Positions 26,074 through 34,570 of a stretch of 64,000 nt of DNA are shown here, in pieces. Within the stretch, counting starts at the first letter, position 1; each line of letters begins with the position of its first letter. The notes under the pieces were generated by a model, which saw only the letters and a list, made by a program, of their open reading frames with translations, was not told the origin of the DNA and did no database searches. The translations under genes were made by a program, and so were the position numbers. This DNA is from Bacteroidales bacterium. Its GTDB lineage: Bacteria > Bacteroidota > Bacteroidia > Bacteroidales > Muribaculaceae. Where the stretch lies: positions 62,001-126,000 of the forward strand of contig JAAVFL010000005.1 in NCBI GenBank assembly GCA_014800795.1, read 5' to 3'.

Positions 26074-26619
26074 ATGAAGGTGAAACTTACCCGCGGGGAA
26101 ATGCTTGCCCAATGGAAGCAGAGGATGTATCTGGAACCTCTGCGCGCCGACTGTATAGTAGAACGCAGCGATGGCATAGACCTTGACAGCTATTGCGAAC
26201 AGGAGATGCGGCTCTGGTATCTGAACCTGCTGGCCTCAGCCGATACGCGCTATCTCTCCCCCACCGACCTGACGCTTACCGCTGTGGTGAAGCGTATTGA
26301 TGGCAACCGCGGCAGCATTACCCTTCCGACCGGGACGATACGGCCCGTGAGAGTGCGCCTGTCGGGTTGGCGGCGCGATGCCGCCATAGTCACCGAGATT
26401 TCGTCGGGGGCAGGGCGCCGACAGCTCAATCCATTCGGCTGCGGAGGTGTGGAGGAGCCGGTGGCTCTCTGGCTCGGCGACGGACGGCTCGAATTGTTCT
26501 CTCTACCGACAAGTGAAGGCACTCCTCTTCCGGAAGCAGTTACCGCCATTGTGGACCATGGTGACGAGGTGTATGAATTCGACGAACTCGCCTGGGAACT
26601 CCTTCCCCGGCAGATGTGA
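26074..26619 (+). CDS. Uncharacterised 181-residue protein of the capsid-like cluster
   Basis: Begins MKVKLTRGEMLAQWKQRMYLE, mixed helix then beta-rich (LTLTAVVKRIDGNRGSITLP, RPVRVRLSGWRRDAAIVTEI). No signal peptide or membrane segment. It follows the capsid-like gene by 12 bases, so the two are probably co-transcribed, and is followed by a strong terminator. Position suggests a head-completion, decoration or ring-type protein, but I cannot assign it from sequence. Confidence 0.7.
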   Translation: MKVKLTRGEMLAQWKQRMYLEPLRADCIVERSDGIDLDSYCEQEMRLWYLNLLASADTRYLSPTDLTLTAVVKRIDGNRGSITLPTGTIRPVRVRLSGWRRDAAIVTEISSGAGRRQLNPFGCGGVEEPVALWLGDGRLELFSLPTSEGTPLPEAVTAIVDHGDEVYEFDELAWELLPRQM

Positions 26620-26628
26620 CAAATGTAG

Positions 26629-26663
26629 CGTGGCTGTGTCGAAAAATATCTGACACAGCCACG
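26629..26663 (+). terminator. Terminator hairpin, TGGCTGTGTCA family
   Basis: 12-base arms 26629-26640 and 26652-26663 (CGTGGCTGTGTC) with an 11-base loop and a following TTTTC. It belongs to the same hairpin family as the copies at 11249 and 54419, which are linked to ordinary chromosomal genes, so the capsid-like cluster uses host-type terminators. Confidence 0.8.
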
Positions 26664-26716
26664 TTTTCAATAACTTACATCAGACTTTACACAATCTTTT
26701 ACAGTCAATTACGAAT

Positions 26717-28150
26717 ATGAACGATAATAATAACAGCGCACGCCACATACTTGAAGCCGCTCATAGGGCGTGGGTAAGACTCGCCCCTGTAAGAACGCGC
26801 CGCCGGCGATATGTACGCTATACCTACGGCGACCAATGGAGCGATCCGGCCACCGACAGTGAGGGGAATCCCACTACCGAGGGGGCCCTGGCCACCGTAG
26901 GCGGGCGGCGCCCGCTTACCAACAATCTTATCCGCCGATTGGTGAAAACCGTCGTAGGACGTTACCGAAGCCTATGCGAGGAGGAACAAAGTTCCTCTGC
27001 TGAAAATGAATCCCGGCAAGAGTGGCGCACGATGAACGATATCGACGAACTTGATCCGCGCACTTTAGAGGAGTTTCTGATATCAGGTATAGCCGTTCAC
27101 CATGTGAGCCGCGAAAGGCGTCAGGGCGGGGCGGGCATATGGGTGGACGCAGTGCCACCCGACAGTTTCTTCATCAATGCGGTGAGGGATCCCCGCTGCA
27201 ACGATATGGAACTGGTGGGACGGCTCACGGATATGAGTATCGGCGAGCTCGTGATGCGCTTCGCCGGCGGCGACAGAAGCCGCGCTTTCGAACTGAGAAA
27301 ACTTTACGGTGGATTGCAATGTGCGGCATCGGTGTTTCCATCCGATACTCTCTGTAACCTCAGCGATGGTGAAGGCTCATTTTTCCATGCCTCGGATGGA
27401 CGGTGCAGGGTAATAGAGGTGTGGACGCTCGAATGCCGGGAGCGATGGCGGTGTCACGATCCGCTTTCCGCCACCTTCCGTCTGGCCGGGAAGCGTGAGC
27501 GCGAAATAACCGAACGCATCAACCGACGCCGGCGCAAGGAGGGTCTGCCCGCAATAGAAACCCGCTGGGAGATGTGTTCGGCCTGGCATTGCCGCATGCT
27601 GGCTCCCGACGGAACGGTTCTCGACGAATATGATTCTCCACTGCAGGGGGGCATGCCGCCGTTTGCCGTCAAACTGTATCCTCTTATAGATGGCGATGTA
27701 CATTCACTTGTTGAGGATGTCCTCGACCAGCAACGCTATGTCAACACACTCATCACCATGATGGACCGCATGATGGGCACAGCTGCCAAGGGGGTTCTTC
27801 TGTTTCCGATCGGATGCAAGCCCGACAATATATCGTGGAAAGATGTGGCCTCGCGGTGGGCCGATCCCGGAGGAATCGTGCCGTATAAGTCGACAGGTGG
27901 TGTGGAGCCTCATCAGGTAGTGACCCCTGTGGGCGATATCGGCGCACGCGATATGCTCCAGACGCAGATAAGCCTGTTCGAAGATGTATCGGGGGTGAGC
28001 AATGCCCTGATGGGGAAAACCGCCGGAGCCGGCGTTGGAGTGGAGCGTTTCGAGAGCGAGGTGCGTAATGCTACGGTTGCTGTTCTCGACCTGTTGCGTA
28101 CATTCCGCCATTTTGTAAAAATGCGCGACAGACTTGCCGCCTCATTATAA
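26717..28150 (+). CDS. Portal-like protein (crAss-like), short form
   Basis: 477 residues. Recognisable portal features in order: an N-terminal helix, RYVRYTYGDQW (about 31-41), TNNLIRRLVKTVVGRYRS (about 68-84), a wing-like region (FLISGIAVHHVSRERRQGG, VPPDSFFINAVRDPRCNDME), a DGTVLDEYDSPLQGGMPPFA segment, the YVNTLITMMDRM stem-like helix and a C-terminal ASRWADPGGIVPYKSTGG ... VSGVSNALMGKT block. This order matches P22/crAss-type portals, which form the dodecameric DNA gate of the capsid. Portals of crAss-like phages are, as I recall, clearly longer (about 700 or more), so the C-terminal barrel/crown part seems absent. No terminase gene is adjacent. Confidence 0.7.
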   Translation: MNDNNNSARHILEAAHRAWVRLAPVRTRRRRYVRYTYGDQWSDPATDSEGNPTTEGALATVGGRRPLTNNLIRRLVKTVVGRYRSLCEEEQSSSAENESRQEWRTMNDIDELDPRTLEEFLISGIAVHHVSRERRQGGAGIWVDAVPPDSFFINAVRDPRCNDMELVGRLTDMSIGELVMRFAGGDRSRAFELRKLYGGLQCAASVFPSDTLCNLSDGEGSFFHASDGRCRVIEVWTLECRERWRCHDPLSATFRLAGKREREITERINRRRRKEGLPAIETRWEMCSAWHCRMLAPDGTVLDEYDSPLQGGMPPFAVKLYPLIDGDVHSLVEDVLDQQRYVNTLITMMDRMMGTAAKGVLLFPIGCKPDNISWKDVASRWADPGGIVPYKSTGGVEPHQVVTPVGDIGARDMLQTQISLFEDVSGVSNALMGKTAGAGVGVERFESEVRNATVAVLDLLRTFRHFVKMRDRLAASL

Positions 28151-28236
28151 GAACGTTACTGCATAACGTAAGATTAACCCACGTTGAAAAATGTTTTTTA
28201 ACTCAGATGGGCAGCGTTATGGCATCGGTACGGTTG

Positions 28237-28244
28237 TATATTTG
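28237..28244 (+). promoter_or_regulatory. -7 element before the terminated leader
   Basis: TATATTTG at 28237-28244, followed by TTTGCAATGTGAAAA-like sequence shared with the 23996 element. The expected start is near 28251, leaving about 97 bases before the next gene. Confidence 0.5.
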
Positions 28245-28282
28245 CAATGTGAAAACCGTAATATCTGCAATCTGATGAATGA

Positions 28283-28323
28283 GTTGGCGGAGAAATCCAT
28301 CTAAGCGGCATTGCTCCGCCAAC
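28283..28323 (+). terminator. Terminator/attenuator-like hairpin in the leader of the 28348 gene
   Basis: Perfect 10-base arms GTTGGCGGAG (28283-28292) and 28314-28323 around a 21-base loop, followed by CTTTTTCC. It lies between the 28237 promoter element and the next ATG at 28348, so transcripts would end after about 75-80 bases unless it is read through. A nine-codon ORF (28275-28304, MNELAEKSI) overlaps the 5' arm. Confidence 0.65.
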
Positions 28324-28347
28324 CTTTTTCCTTTAAACCTTGAAAGA

Positions 28348-28752
28348 ATGGAGAACTATGAAGAAAGAAACGCCGATTTTCTGAAATCGGTACGCCGTTG
28401 GCAGGAGAAGGGGCGGGAGATAACAGGTCGCCCCTTCTCGGTGGGGACAGCGGTAAGAAAAGCCCTCACCGGCGGAGCGCCACGCTTCTATCTGACACGT
28501 GAGCATGTATGGAAAAAAATGCGTGAACGCCGCCACCGCCTTCCGCCGCGCGAGAAACCCTACCGCCGGGCCATGTGGAGCGAGATAGAGGCTGCTCTCG
28601 AACGCCGTATGCGGGAAGCACCCCGCGAAAGCCGCTGGGAGGCTCTCGACTACGTACTCACACGCCACAGTCCATCCGGCTTCTTTATCAGCGAGCCTTA
28701 TGCCATGAGACTGGTCTACCGGCAGATAAAGGGTAAGGATATCGCGAAATAG
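28348..28752 (+). CDS. Small crAss-like virion-type protein with two FY(L/I)(T/S) motifs
   Basis: 134 residues, basic, helical. It contains APRFYLTREHVWKKMRER in the first half and SGFFISEPYAMRLVYRQIK near the end, separated by a helical YRRAMWSEIEAAL region. From memory, small proteins of crAss-like phages carry this same two-motif layout (RFYVS ... KFYLTP ... ). The start at 28348 is chosen because the earlier in-frame start lies inside the terminator hairpin. The function in the virion, if any, is unknown. Confidence 0.6.
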   Translation: MENYEERNADFLKSVRRWQEKGREITGRPFSVGTAVRKALTGGAPRFYLTREHVWKKMRERRHRLPPREKPYRRAMWSEIEAALERRMREAPRESRWEALDYVLTRHSPSGFFISEPYAMRLVYRQIKGKDIAK

Positions 28753-28823
28753 AAGACTTGCGGCCCACAACCCCTGCCTGTCACTTATTTACTATGCTCT
28801 TACTTAACTTCTAAAAACAGCTT

Positions 28824-29303
28824 ATGACTATAGAACTTAACGACCGCGCGATATACGACGAGATACTTGCCCTTACAGCTCTCAGGGCAAGTTGCCGACG
28901 CAATAGCGACGAGGAATCAATATTGCTTACCCGTGACAGCCTTCCGGGGCTGCGTAACATGGCGCGAATGATGTTTGCCGACACCGTGGTACGCCTCGGT
29001 TCACTGGTGAAAAGCTGCAATATGGGAGACACGGATCCCCAGCCGGCCCTCCCGTATTCCAACGACAGCACCCAACCCCTATCGCTTGAACTCGACGGAG
29101 CCACTTCGGAAAAATCGCTCGCTATAAAACGTACGCTGGAGCATATCGTGGCGGCAAAAGTGCTGGAAGCTGTAGCCTCCGGGGGAGATCAGGAATTCGC
29201 CGCTACACTCCGGTGTCAGTATATCGCCGCAACCGATGCTCTGCGTGAAACCCTCGGAAATGAAGACAATTGCTCCACAACTGCAATTTTTCCTCATTGG
29301 TAA
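28824..29303 (+). CDS. Putative connector/ring-type protein of the capsid-like cluster
   Basis: 159 residues: MTIELNDRAIYDEILALTAL at the N-terminus, a helical middle, a LSLELDGATSEKSLAIKRTL beta-strand-plus-helix region and a helical end (FAATLRCQYIAATDALRETL). A similar layout occurs, as I recall, in small crAss-like phage proteins of the head-tail connector region. No signal peptide or membrane segment. It is the last gene of the cluster and ends 140 bases before an unrelated lipoprotein gene. Assignment is by pattern and neighbourhood. Confidence 0.5.
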   Translation: MTIELNDRAIYDEILALTALRASCRRNSDEESILLTRDSLPGLRNMARMMFADTVVRLGSLVKSCNMGDTDPQPALPYSNDSTQPLSLELDGATSEKSLAIKRTLEHIVAAKVLEAVASGGDQEFAATLRCQYIAATDALRETLGNEDNCSTTAIFPHW

Positions 29304-29444
29304 TGAACCGAAATGAACATACATATGTTTACAATTAAGTAAGTCACGCAAATCATCAAGCACGATGTGTAAAACAGAACTTTACATAATCCTCTACTTT
29401 ACGCTGACACAAAATCACGATCTCACAAATAAACTAACAACAAT

Positions 29445-29903
29445 ATGAAAAAGCTTTATTTTCTTTACGCTGCTGGGCTCGTAGCCCTTGCAAGCTGCTC
29501 ATCGAACACACAGAAAAGTGCTGAGGCGACCGACGCAACCGCTACAGAAGAAACCACCGAAGCAGTTTACAAAGGTGTGCTTCCCGCTGCCGACTGCGAG
29601 GGTATCGAATATACAGTGAACTTGGTTTACGCCCCCGAAAGCACCACAGACGGTACTTTCGATATGACACAGGTTTACATGTCGGACACCGATCCAGCCA
29701 CTTTCAACACCAAGGGCAATTTCACTGTAAAAACCGGCACACCTCAGAGTGCAGATCAGAAGTATCTCGTTCTGGCTTCGGAGAGCGCCCCCTCAGATAC
29801 AACTTATTTTGTAGTTAAAAACGACTCAACAATCACTTTTGTTACCTACGAACTCACTCCTTCCACCGTTGTAGGACTTAACTACGATCTCACCAAAAAG
29901 TAA
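29445..29903 (+). CDS. NlpE-like lipoprotein
   Basis: 152 residues with a lipoprotein signal (MKKLYFLYAAGLVALASCSS, lipid-modified Cys at about 18), a Thr/Ala/Glu linker, and an NlpE N-terminal-like barrel (YKGVLPAADCEGIEYTVNL). In NlpE the motif is CxxC (LPCADC); here the first Cys is Ala, so the metal/redox pair is incomplete. Probably an envelope lipoprotein sensing or buffering stress; the exact role is unknown. Confidence 0.8.
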   Translation: MKKLYFLYAAGLVALASCSSNTQKSAEATDATATEETTEAVYKGVLPAADCEGIEYTVNLVYAPESTTDGTFDMTQVYMSDTDPATFNTKGNFTVKTGTPQSADQKYLVLASESAPSDTTYFVVKNDSTITFVTYELTPSTVVGLNYDLTKK

Positions 29904-29932
29904 GGCATTACATACTACTATTTATAAGCAAA

Positions 29933-29968
29933 CGGCTGTATCATTATAATGATGCAGCCGCTCTTTTT
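29933..29968 (+). terminator. Terminator of the NlpE-like gene
   Basis: CGGCTG at 29933-29938 pairs with 29955-29960, the stem continuing inward through ATCATTA/TAATGAT, followed by a T6 run at 29963-29968. Confidence 0.8.
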
Positions 29969-30128
29969 TGTATCCGGTTATAATCTAACCTGATGGAATA
30001 TAGCAGAACTATAACAAGACAATATTTCACCGTACCTTTGCGGCGAGATACAATAATTATTGATTATTAGTAGTGGCCGTATTTTTATAGCACCACTGCT
30101 ACACTCCTACTTGTTATATCCGGCAAAA

Positions 30129-30159
30129 CACGGCTGTCCGCTAAAAATGGACAGCCGTG
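30129..30159 (-). terminator. Terminator of the LolC/E-type permease gene
   Basis: Perfect 11-base arms CACGGCTGTCC at 30129-30139 and 30149-30159; on the minus strand they are followed by TTTTG, just past the permease stop. Confidence 0.75.
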
Positions 30160-30166
30160 AGTTATT

Positions 30167-31432
30167 CTAAACAGTGTGTGCTTCAGGGTTCCTGCGGAGA
30201 AGAAGTATGGCAGGAGTTATCATGAGTGCCACTGCGACCACAGAAATCATAGTTACAACAATATCGGAGGGGAGCAAAACTACCGGATAAATGTCGACAG
30301 TCATCAGCGAAGGGTCCGGAGCGGTGAGCTTGATCCATCCGAAATGTTGCTGTCCCCACGCAAGAAGAGACCCCAGGCATATGCCCGCCACTCCCCCGGC
30401 TATCACAATCAGCCACCCCTGCGATATGAATATACGGTCGATAACCGAACGTGTGGCTCCCATCGCAAGAAGAATATTCATGTTACCTCTTTTTTCAAGC
30501 ATCATCATCGACAGAGTGGAAACAATGTTGAACGAGGCTATCACGAGTATGAAGCCGAGCATACAGAATGTAATCCACTTCTCGATCGCTATCATACGGA
30601 AAGCCTGTTCCTGCTGTCGGTAGCGGTCCTTTGCCTCAAGACCGTTGTTGGCAGCGAAGGATGCGAGCGAGGCCTCCACATCTGCTGATGAACTGCCATC
30701 GGCGAGAATAACGGCAATGGAAGTGGCCCGATCGGTATAATTCAGAAGTGTGGCAGCCAGATCAAACGGCACAACGATCATATTGCGGTCATACTCCTCC
30801 TGTTCTATCTGATATACCCCCGTTGCAATCAGCGGGCGCGATCGGAAAGCCGCCGAAGGATTTGCAGGATTGATGCGCCCTTCCCGACGGGGTTCATAAA
30901 TAGTGAAATCACACATACCGGCTGTAGGGCGCAGGTTCAAGCCCATCGCAGCGCCCACGCTCAGCAGCGCCCCCGACGTCGGAACCGCAATATTACTGTC
31001 GGAAGATGCATTTACGCGAAAAGTATCACTCCCGTCGATAATTACATCAGCTATGCCCGATAGCTCAAGTCCTTTCCCGGTCATTCCCAACAGTGTGACT
31101 CCCATCTGACGGTCGGATGCCACAGCAAAAGCCTGTTCTGTGATCTGAGGTTCGGCCGCCGCCACTCCAGGCATTCCCTGCAATATACTGCATAGCGAAT
31201 CGACTGCGCCGATGCTCTTTCCCCGGATGGGAGTGAGCATATAGTCGGGATCGATTTTTGAAAGTTTCTTCCCCGCAAGCGAACTGAATCCGTTGAACAC
31301 AGATAGCACGATAATCATGGCTGCGGCAGCAACAGCCACAGCAGCCACAGATATTGCGGAGATTATATTTACGGCTCCATGCGATTTCCGCGACAGCAGA
31401 TACCGCACCGCCACTCTAAAAGGGAAAGACAA
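30167..31432 (-). CDS. FtsX-like permease, lipoprotein-releasing system LolC/LolE type
   Basis: 421 residues with one N-terminal membrane span (about 20-45), a long periplasmic domain (about 50-270), and three C-terminal spans, the usual LolC/E topology. The N-terminus (FPFRVAVRYLLSRKSHGAVN) and the FtsX region (ASFNIVSTLSMMMLEKRGNM, AMGATRSVIDRIFI) are family hallmarks. It should extract outer-membrane lipoproteins from the inner membrane with the ATPase LolD, which is not encoded here. It is 29 bases downstream of rbfA on the same strand. Confidence 0.88.
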   Translation of the reverse strand: MSFPFRVAVRYLLSRKSHGAVNIISAISVAAVAVAAAAMIIVLSVFNGFSSLAGKKLSKIDPDYMLTPIRGKSIGAVDSLCSILQGMPGVAAAEPQITEQAFAVASDRQMGVTLLGMTGKGLELSGIADVIIDGSDTFRVNASSDSNIAVPTSGALLSVGAAMGLNLRPTAGMCDFTIYEPRREGRINPANPSAAFRSRPLIATGVYQIEQEEYDRNMIVVPFDLAATLLNYTDRATSIAVILADGSSSADVEASLASFAANNGLEAKDRYRQQEQAFRMIAIEKWITFCMLGFILVIASFNIVSTLSMMMLEKRGNMNILLAMGATRSVIDRIFISQGWLIVIAGGVAGICLGSLLAWGQQHFGWIKLTAPDPSLMTVDIYPVVLLPSDIVVTMISVVAVALMITPAILLLRRNPEAHTV

Positions 31433-31461
31433 TTAACAATCAGTAATTAGCAGTCCTCAAA

Positions 31462-31815
31462 TCAAGCGTCAGCGCCGGCGTCGGACTTGAGGAGGTTGTC
31501 GATGTTTTCGATATAGTCGAGCGAGTCATCAAGATAGAAACTCAGCTCGGGTGTTTTGCGAAGCTGAAAGCGCACTCTCTGGGCAAGCTCATAACGTATG
31601 GTCTTGGCGTTACGCTTTATATTTTCAAGAATTTCCTGTGATTTACCTGATGGGAAAATCGACAGATATGCCTTTGCGATACTCAGATCGGGGCTTATAC
31701 GCACTGCCGATACAGACACGAGGATTCCGTTGGTCTTAGCGGTCTGCAATCGCAGAATCTCACTAAGTTCCTTCTGTATGAGGCGTGATATTTTTGCTTG
31801 ACGGGTTGATTCCAT
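31462..31815 (-). CDS. rbfA: 30S ribosome-binding factor A
   Basis: 117 residues of the KH-like RbfA fold, needed for late 30S maturation and cold adaptation. Hallmarks: the N-terminal RQAKISRLIQKELSEIL, the ISPDLSIAKAYLSIFP strand, and the C-terminal LRKTPELSFYLDDSLDYIE. A minus-strand TAACTTTG at 31908-31901 lies about 86 bases upstream. Probably co-transcribed with the following permease, an arrangement I recall from other Bacteroidales. Confidence 0.93.
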   Translation of the reverse strand: MESTRQAKISRLIQKELSEILRLQTAKTNGILVSVSAVRISPDLSIAKAYLSIFPSGKSQEILENIKRNAKTIRYELAQRVRFQLRKTPELSFYLDDSLDYIENIDNLLKSDAGADA

Positions 31816-31954
31816 AAGTTTTCTGTTTTTAGATGTTTTTTGTCAGGATGAATGGATGGAACAAACCATCCTCACTTCATTATAACAAATCATCATACTG
31901 CAAAGTTAATGAAAATTGTTGGGAAATAGATCAGGAGAACGGGAGAGCTGATGT

Positions 31955-32011
31955 AAAGCACGGGCTGCACGCCGCCGTAAACAAAACCGGCTCATGTACA
32001 ACCCGTGCTTT
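31955..32011. terminator. Hairpin between rbfA and the DUF4294 gene
   Basis: AAAGCACGGG at 31955-31964 pairs exactly with 32002-32011, with TTTTT starting at 32009, and a 37-base loop. It lies in the gap downstream of the minus-strand DUF4294 gene. Confidence 0.5.
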
Positions 32012-32044
32012 TTATATTTTGATCTCTACCGCTGAACCTCGCTA

Positions 32045-32743
32045 TTATATCGTTCCTTGCTCTACGGCTACGCATATGCGCTCTATGATGGCATCCTTGC
32101 TATCTTTGGAGGGATTGTATGTGCCTTTGAGATTTACACCGAAGAGTTTTCCGAACCCCTGCCAGAAAGTTGCACGGAACGATCCCAGAAAAGCTTTCAG
32201 AATATCGTAGCCGCTCTGATTGGTTTCACGCTGGATGAGTTTCACAAGTATACGAGCCTGATTGCGGGTAAATCTTTTGAGTACAGGTTTATATTGGTTG
32301 AACACCGCTCCTTCCATCTCCTTGAGATAGCGCTCGCGCTCCTCCTGTGTGGGGAAAGTCTCTATATATTCGTAAGTTTCAAGCAGGGTCTCGCATATGA
32401 GCTTGGCGTAAGGGAGCGCTTTCTTTACATCGCGCACTGTTTTCCAGTAGAAATCCTCCTCCTTCTTGTTCTTGAATTTCAGTTTCGGGAACACGGTGAT
32501 CTCATTGAAAACGATCATCAGCACAGTATCCCCCTCCTCAGTCACCGTGTGATAACGCCCCCGGAAAACGGGTTGCCTTCCGGTTCCGGGATCTTCGGGA
32601 GTGGCCGCGGCAACCTCCGCCTCTTCCATAACCTCTATTGATTGAGGTTCTTGCGGAGATGCAAAAGCCGAAGCCGCTATTGCGCATACGATAGCGGCTA
32701 CAACGGCTATATATCGGTATAGAGGAGATATAATGTGTGTCAT
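32045..32743 (-). CDS. DUF4294 domain protein
   Basis: 232 residues. The N-terminus (a hydrophobic stretch IAVVAAIVCAIAASAFA) is a signal peptide. The DUF4294 core follows: NEITVFPKLKFKNKKEEDFY, then helices (YEYIETFPTQEERERYLKEM) and FLGSFRATFWQGFGKLFGVN. The family is confined largely to Bacteroidota and its function is unknown. It lies 31 bases downstream of nadB, so the two may be co-transcribed. Confidence 0.85.
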   Translation of the reverse strand: MTHIISPLYRYIAVVAAIVCAIAASAFASPQEPQSIEVMEEAEVAAATPEDPGTGRQPVFRGRYHTVTEEGDTVLMIVFNEITVFPKLKFKNKKEEDFYWKTVRDVKKALPYAKLICETLLETYEYIETFPTQEERERYLKEMEGAVFNQYKPVLKRFTRNQARILVKLIQRETNQSGYDILKAFLGSFRATFWQGFGKLFGVNLKGTYNPSKDSKDAIIERICVAVEQGTI

Positions 32744-32774
32744 CTTCCTGTATATAACGGAAGTATGGCGGCAG

Positions 32775-34340
32775 TTATTGCGCGGGCGGATAGTCGAGTG
32801 TATAGTGTAGTCCGCGGCTCTCCTTCCGCTCTTTAGCCTGACGCATTATCAGGTAGCCTACATTTATGATATTGCGCAGCTCGCATATCTCACGCGATGC
32901 CTTGGAACATTTGAACAGCTTTTCAGTCTCCTCATAGAGAATATCGAGACGGTTCCATGCGCGGTCGAGACGCAGATTGGAACGCACTATGCCAACATAC
33001 GTACCCATTATCTGGTTAACCTCGCGGATACTCTGCGTGATCAGTACCATCTCCTCGGGGTGGCGCGTACCCTCGTCGTTCCATTCAGGCACGTCGGTGC
33101 GGAACGACAGATGGCCGACCTCGCCGATGGCATGTTTCGCAGCTGCGTCGGCATATACCACTGCCTCTATGAGCGAATTGGAAGCGAGGCGGTTGCCACC
33201 GTGCAACCCCGTGCAGGAGCATTCTCCTACGGCATATAGGCGCTTTATCGACGATTCACCGTTGCCGTCGACCTTGATTCCGCCGCAGAGATAGTGGGCG
33301 GCCGGAGCAACCGGGATATAATCTTTTGTAATATCAATGCCAAGCGACAGGCATTTTTTGTAGATATTCGGGAAGTGACGGCGGGTCTCGTCGGGATCCT
33401 TGTGTGTGACATCAAGATATACATGGTCGTCGCCATGAAGTTTCATCTCCGAATCGATAGCGCGGGCCACTACATCGCGGGGCGCCAGCTCCAGACGGCT
33501 GTCGTATTTTTCCATGAACCGCTCGCCGCGGCGGTTGCGTAATATGGCGCCGTAGCCGCGCATGGCCTCAGTGATGAGAAAACTGGGCCGGTCGCCGGGA
33601 TGGAACAATGCCGTGGGGTGGAACTGTATGAATTCCATATCCTGAACGGTACCCTTGGCGCGGTAAACCATCGCTATGCCGTCGCCGGTAGCCACAAGCG
33701 GATTGGTGGTTGTCTGGTAAACGGCTCCCACACCACCGGTAGCCATAAGTGTCACTTTTGCCAGAAAAGTATCTACCCCACCTTCCGGATTAAGCACATA
33801 TGCTCCGTAGCAGGTGATATCCGGCGTACGGCGGGTCACTACTTTCCCCAGATGATGCTGAGTGATTATCTCTATCGCGAAATGATTCTCGTATACGTCT
33901 ATATCGGGATTTGCACGCACAGCGGCTATGAGGCTTTCCTGAATCTCGAAACCGGTATTGTCGGCATGATGGAGAATACGGAACTCCGAGTGTCCCCCTT
34001 CGCGATGAAGGTCGAAAGATCCATCCTCCTTCTTATCGAAATTCACACCCCACTCTATCAGCTGACGTATCTGACCGGGAGCTTCCGTCACTACTTTGCG
34101 GACCGCCTCAGGGTCGGACAGGAAATCGCCCGCCACCATGGTGTCGTGGATATGTTTGTCGAAATCATCGACCTCGAGATTGGTCACTGATGCCACTCCC
34201 CCCTGTGCAAGAGCCGTATTAGCCTCTTCGAGAGTTGTTTTACATATCAGAGCCACACTGCCGTGACGCGCTACTTTAAGGGCGAAACTCATTCCTGCTA
34301 TGCCCGAACCGATCACAAGAAAATCATATTTCTTAGTCAT
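32775..34340 (-). CDS. nadB: L-aspartate oxidase
   Basis: 521-residue flavoprotein oxidising L-aspartate to iminoaspartate, the first step of de novo NAD synthesis; its partner NadA is encoded at 47.6-48.6 kb. Hallmarks are the FAD site DFLVIGSGIAGMSFALK at the N-terminus, TALAQGGVASV, the HREGGHSEFRILHHAD active-site region, and CGGIKVDGNGESSIKRLYAV with GGNRLASNSLIEA near the C-terminus. A good promoter precedes it at 34403-34432. Confidence 0.96.
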   Translation of the reverse strand: MTKKYDFLVIGSGIAGMSFALKVARHGSVALICKTTLEEANTALAQGGVASVTNLEVDDFDKHIHDTMVAGDFLSDPEAVRKVVTEAPGQIRQLIEWGVNFDKKEDGSFDLHREGGHSEFRILHHADNTGFEIQESLIAAVRANPDIDVYENHFAIEIITQHHLGKVVTRRTPDITCYGAYVLNPEGGVDTFLAKVTLMATGGVGAVYQTTTNPLVATGDGIAMVYRAKGTVQDMEFIQFHPTALFHPGDRPSFLITEAMRGYGAILRNRRGERFMEKYDSRLELAPRDVVARAIDSEMKLHGDDHVYLDVTHKDPDETRRHFPNIYKKCLSLGIDITKDYIPVAPAAHYLCGGIKVDGNGESSIKRLYAVGECSCTGLHGGNRLASNSLIEAVVYADAAAKHAIGEVGHLSFRTDVPEWNDEGTRHPEEMVLITQSIREVNQIMGTYVGIVRSNLRLDRAWNRLDILYEETEKLFKCSKASREICELRNIINVGYLIMRQAKERKESRGLHYTLDYPPAQ

Positions 34341-34402
34341 ACCTGCTCACTGTAGTTTTATGGTATTGCTTACAGACGTCCTTCCCGGAACATTCACCGA
34401 AA

Positions 34403-34432
34403 CAAAGTTAGCTCTTTCCGCGCGAATAGCAA
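34403..34432 (-). promoter_or_regulatory. nadB promoter
   Basis: Minus strand: TTG at 34432-34430 inside a run of T, a 19-base spacer, TAACTTTG at 34410-34403; expected start near 34396, about 55 bases before the ATG. Confidence 0.7.
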
Positions 34433-34485
34433 AAAAAAAGAGCGGCAGAGCATAGAACTTGATTACGTAATACCTTCCGATACAA

Positions 34486-34530
34486 AAAATGCGGTATGTC
34501 AAAAAAAAAGCCGTTGACACACCGCATTTT
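34486..34530. terminator. Hairpin downstream of the decayed sorting-domain fragment
   Basis: 17-base arms at 34486-34502 and 34514-34530 (AAAATGCGGTATGTCAA) with one wobble, loop of 11. It reads as a terminator for minus-strand transcription arriving from the GH99/71-like gene or the fragment. Confidence 0.7.
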
Positions 34531-34570
34531 CATTATTATAACGCAACTACCTGATCACTTTCTTATAAAC

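Noticed and set aside
24032-29303. Complete functional prophage
   Set aside because: No terminase, integrase, attachment-site repeats, replication or lysis genes are seen near the virion-type genes.
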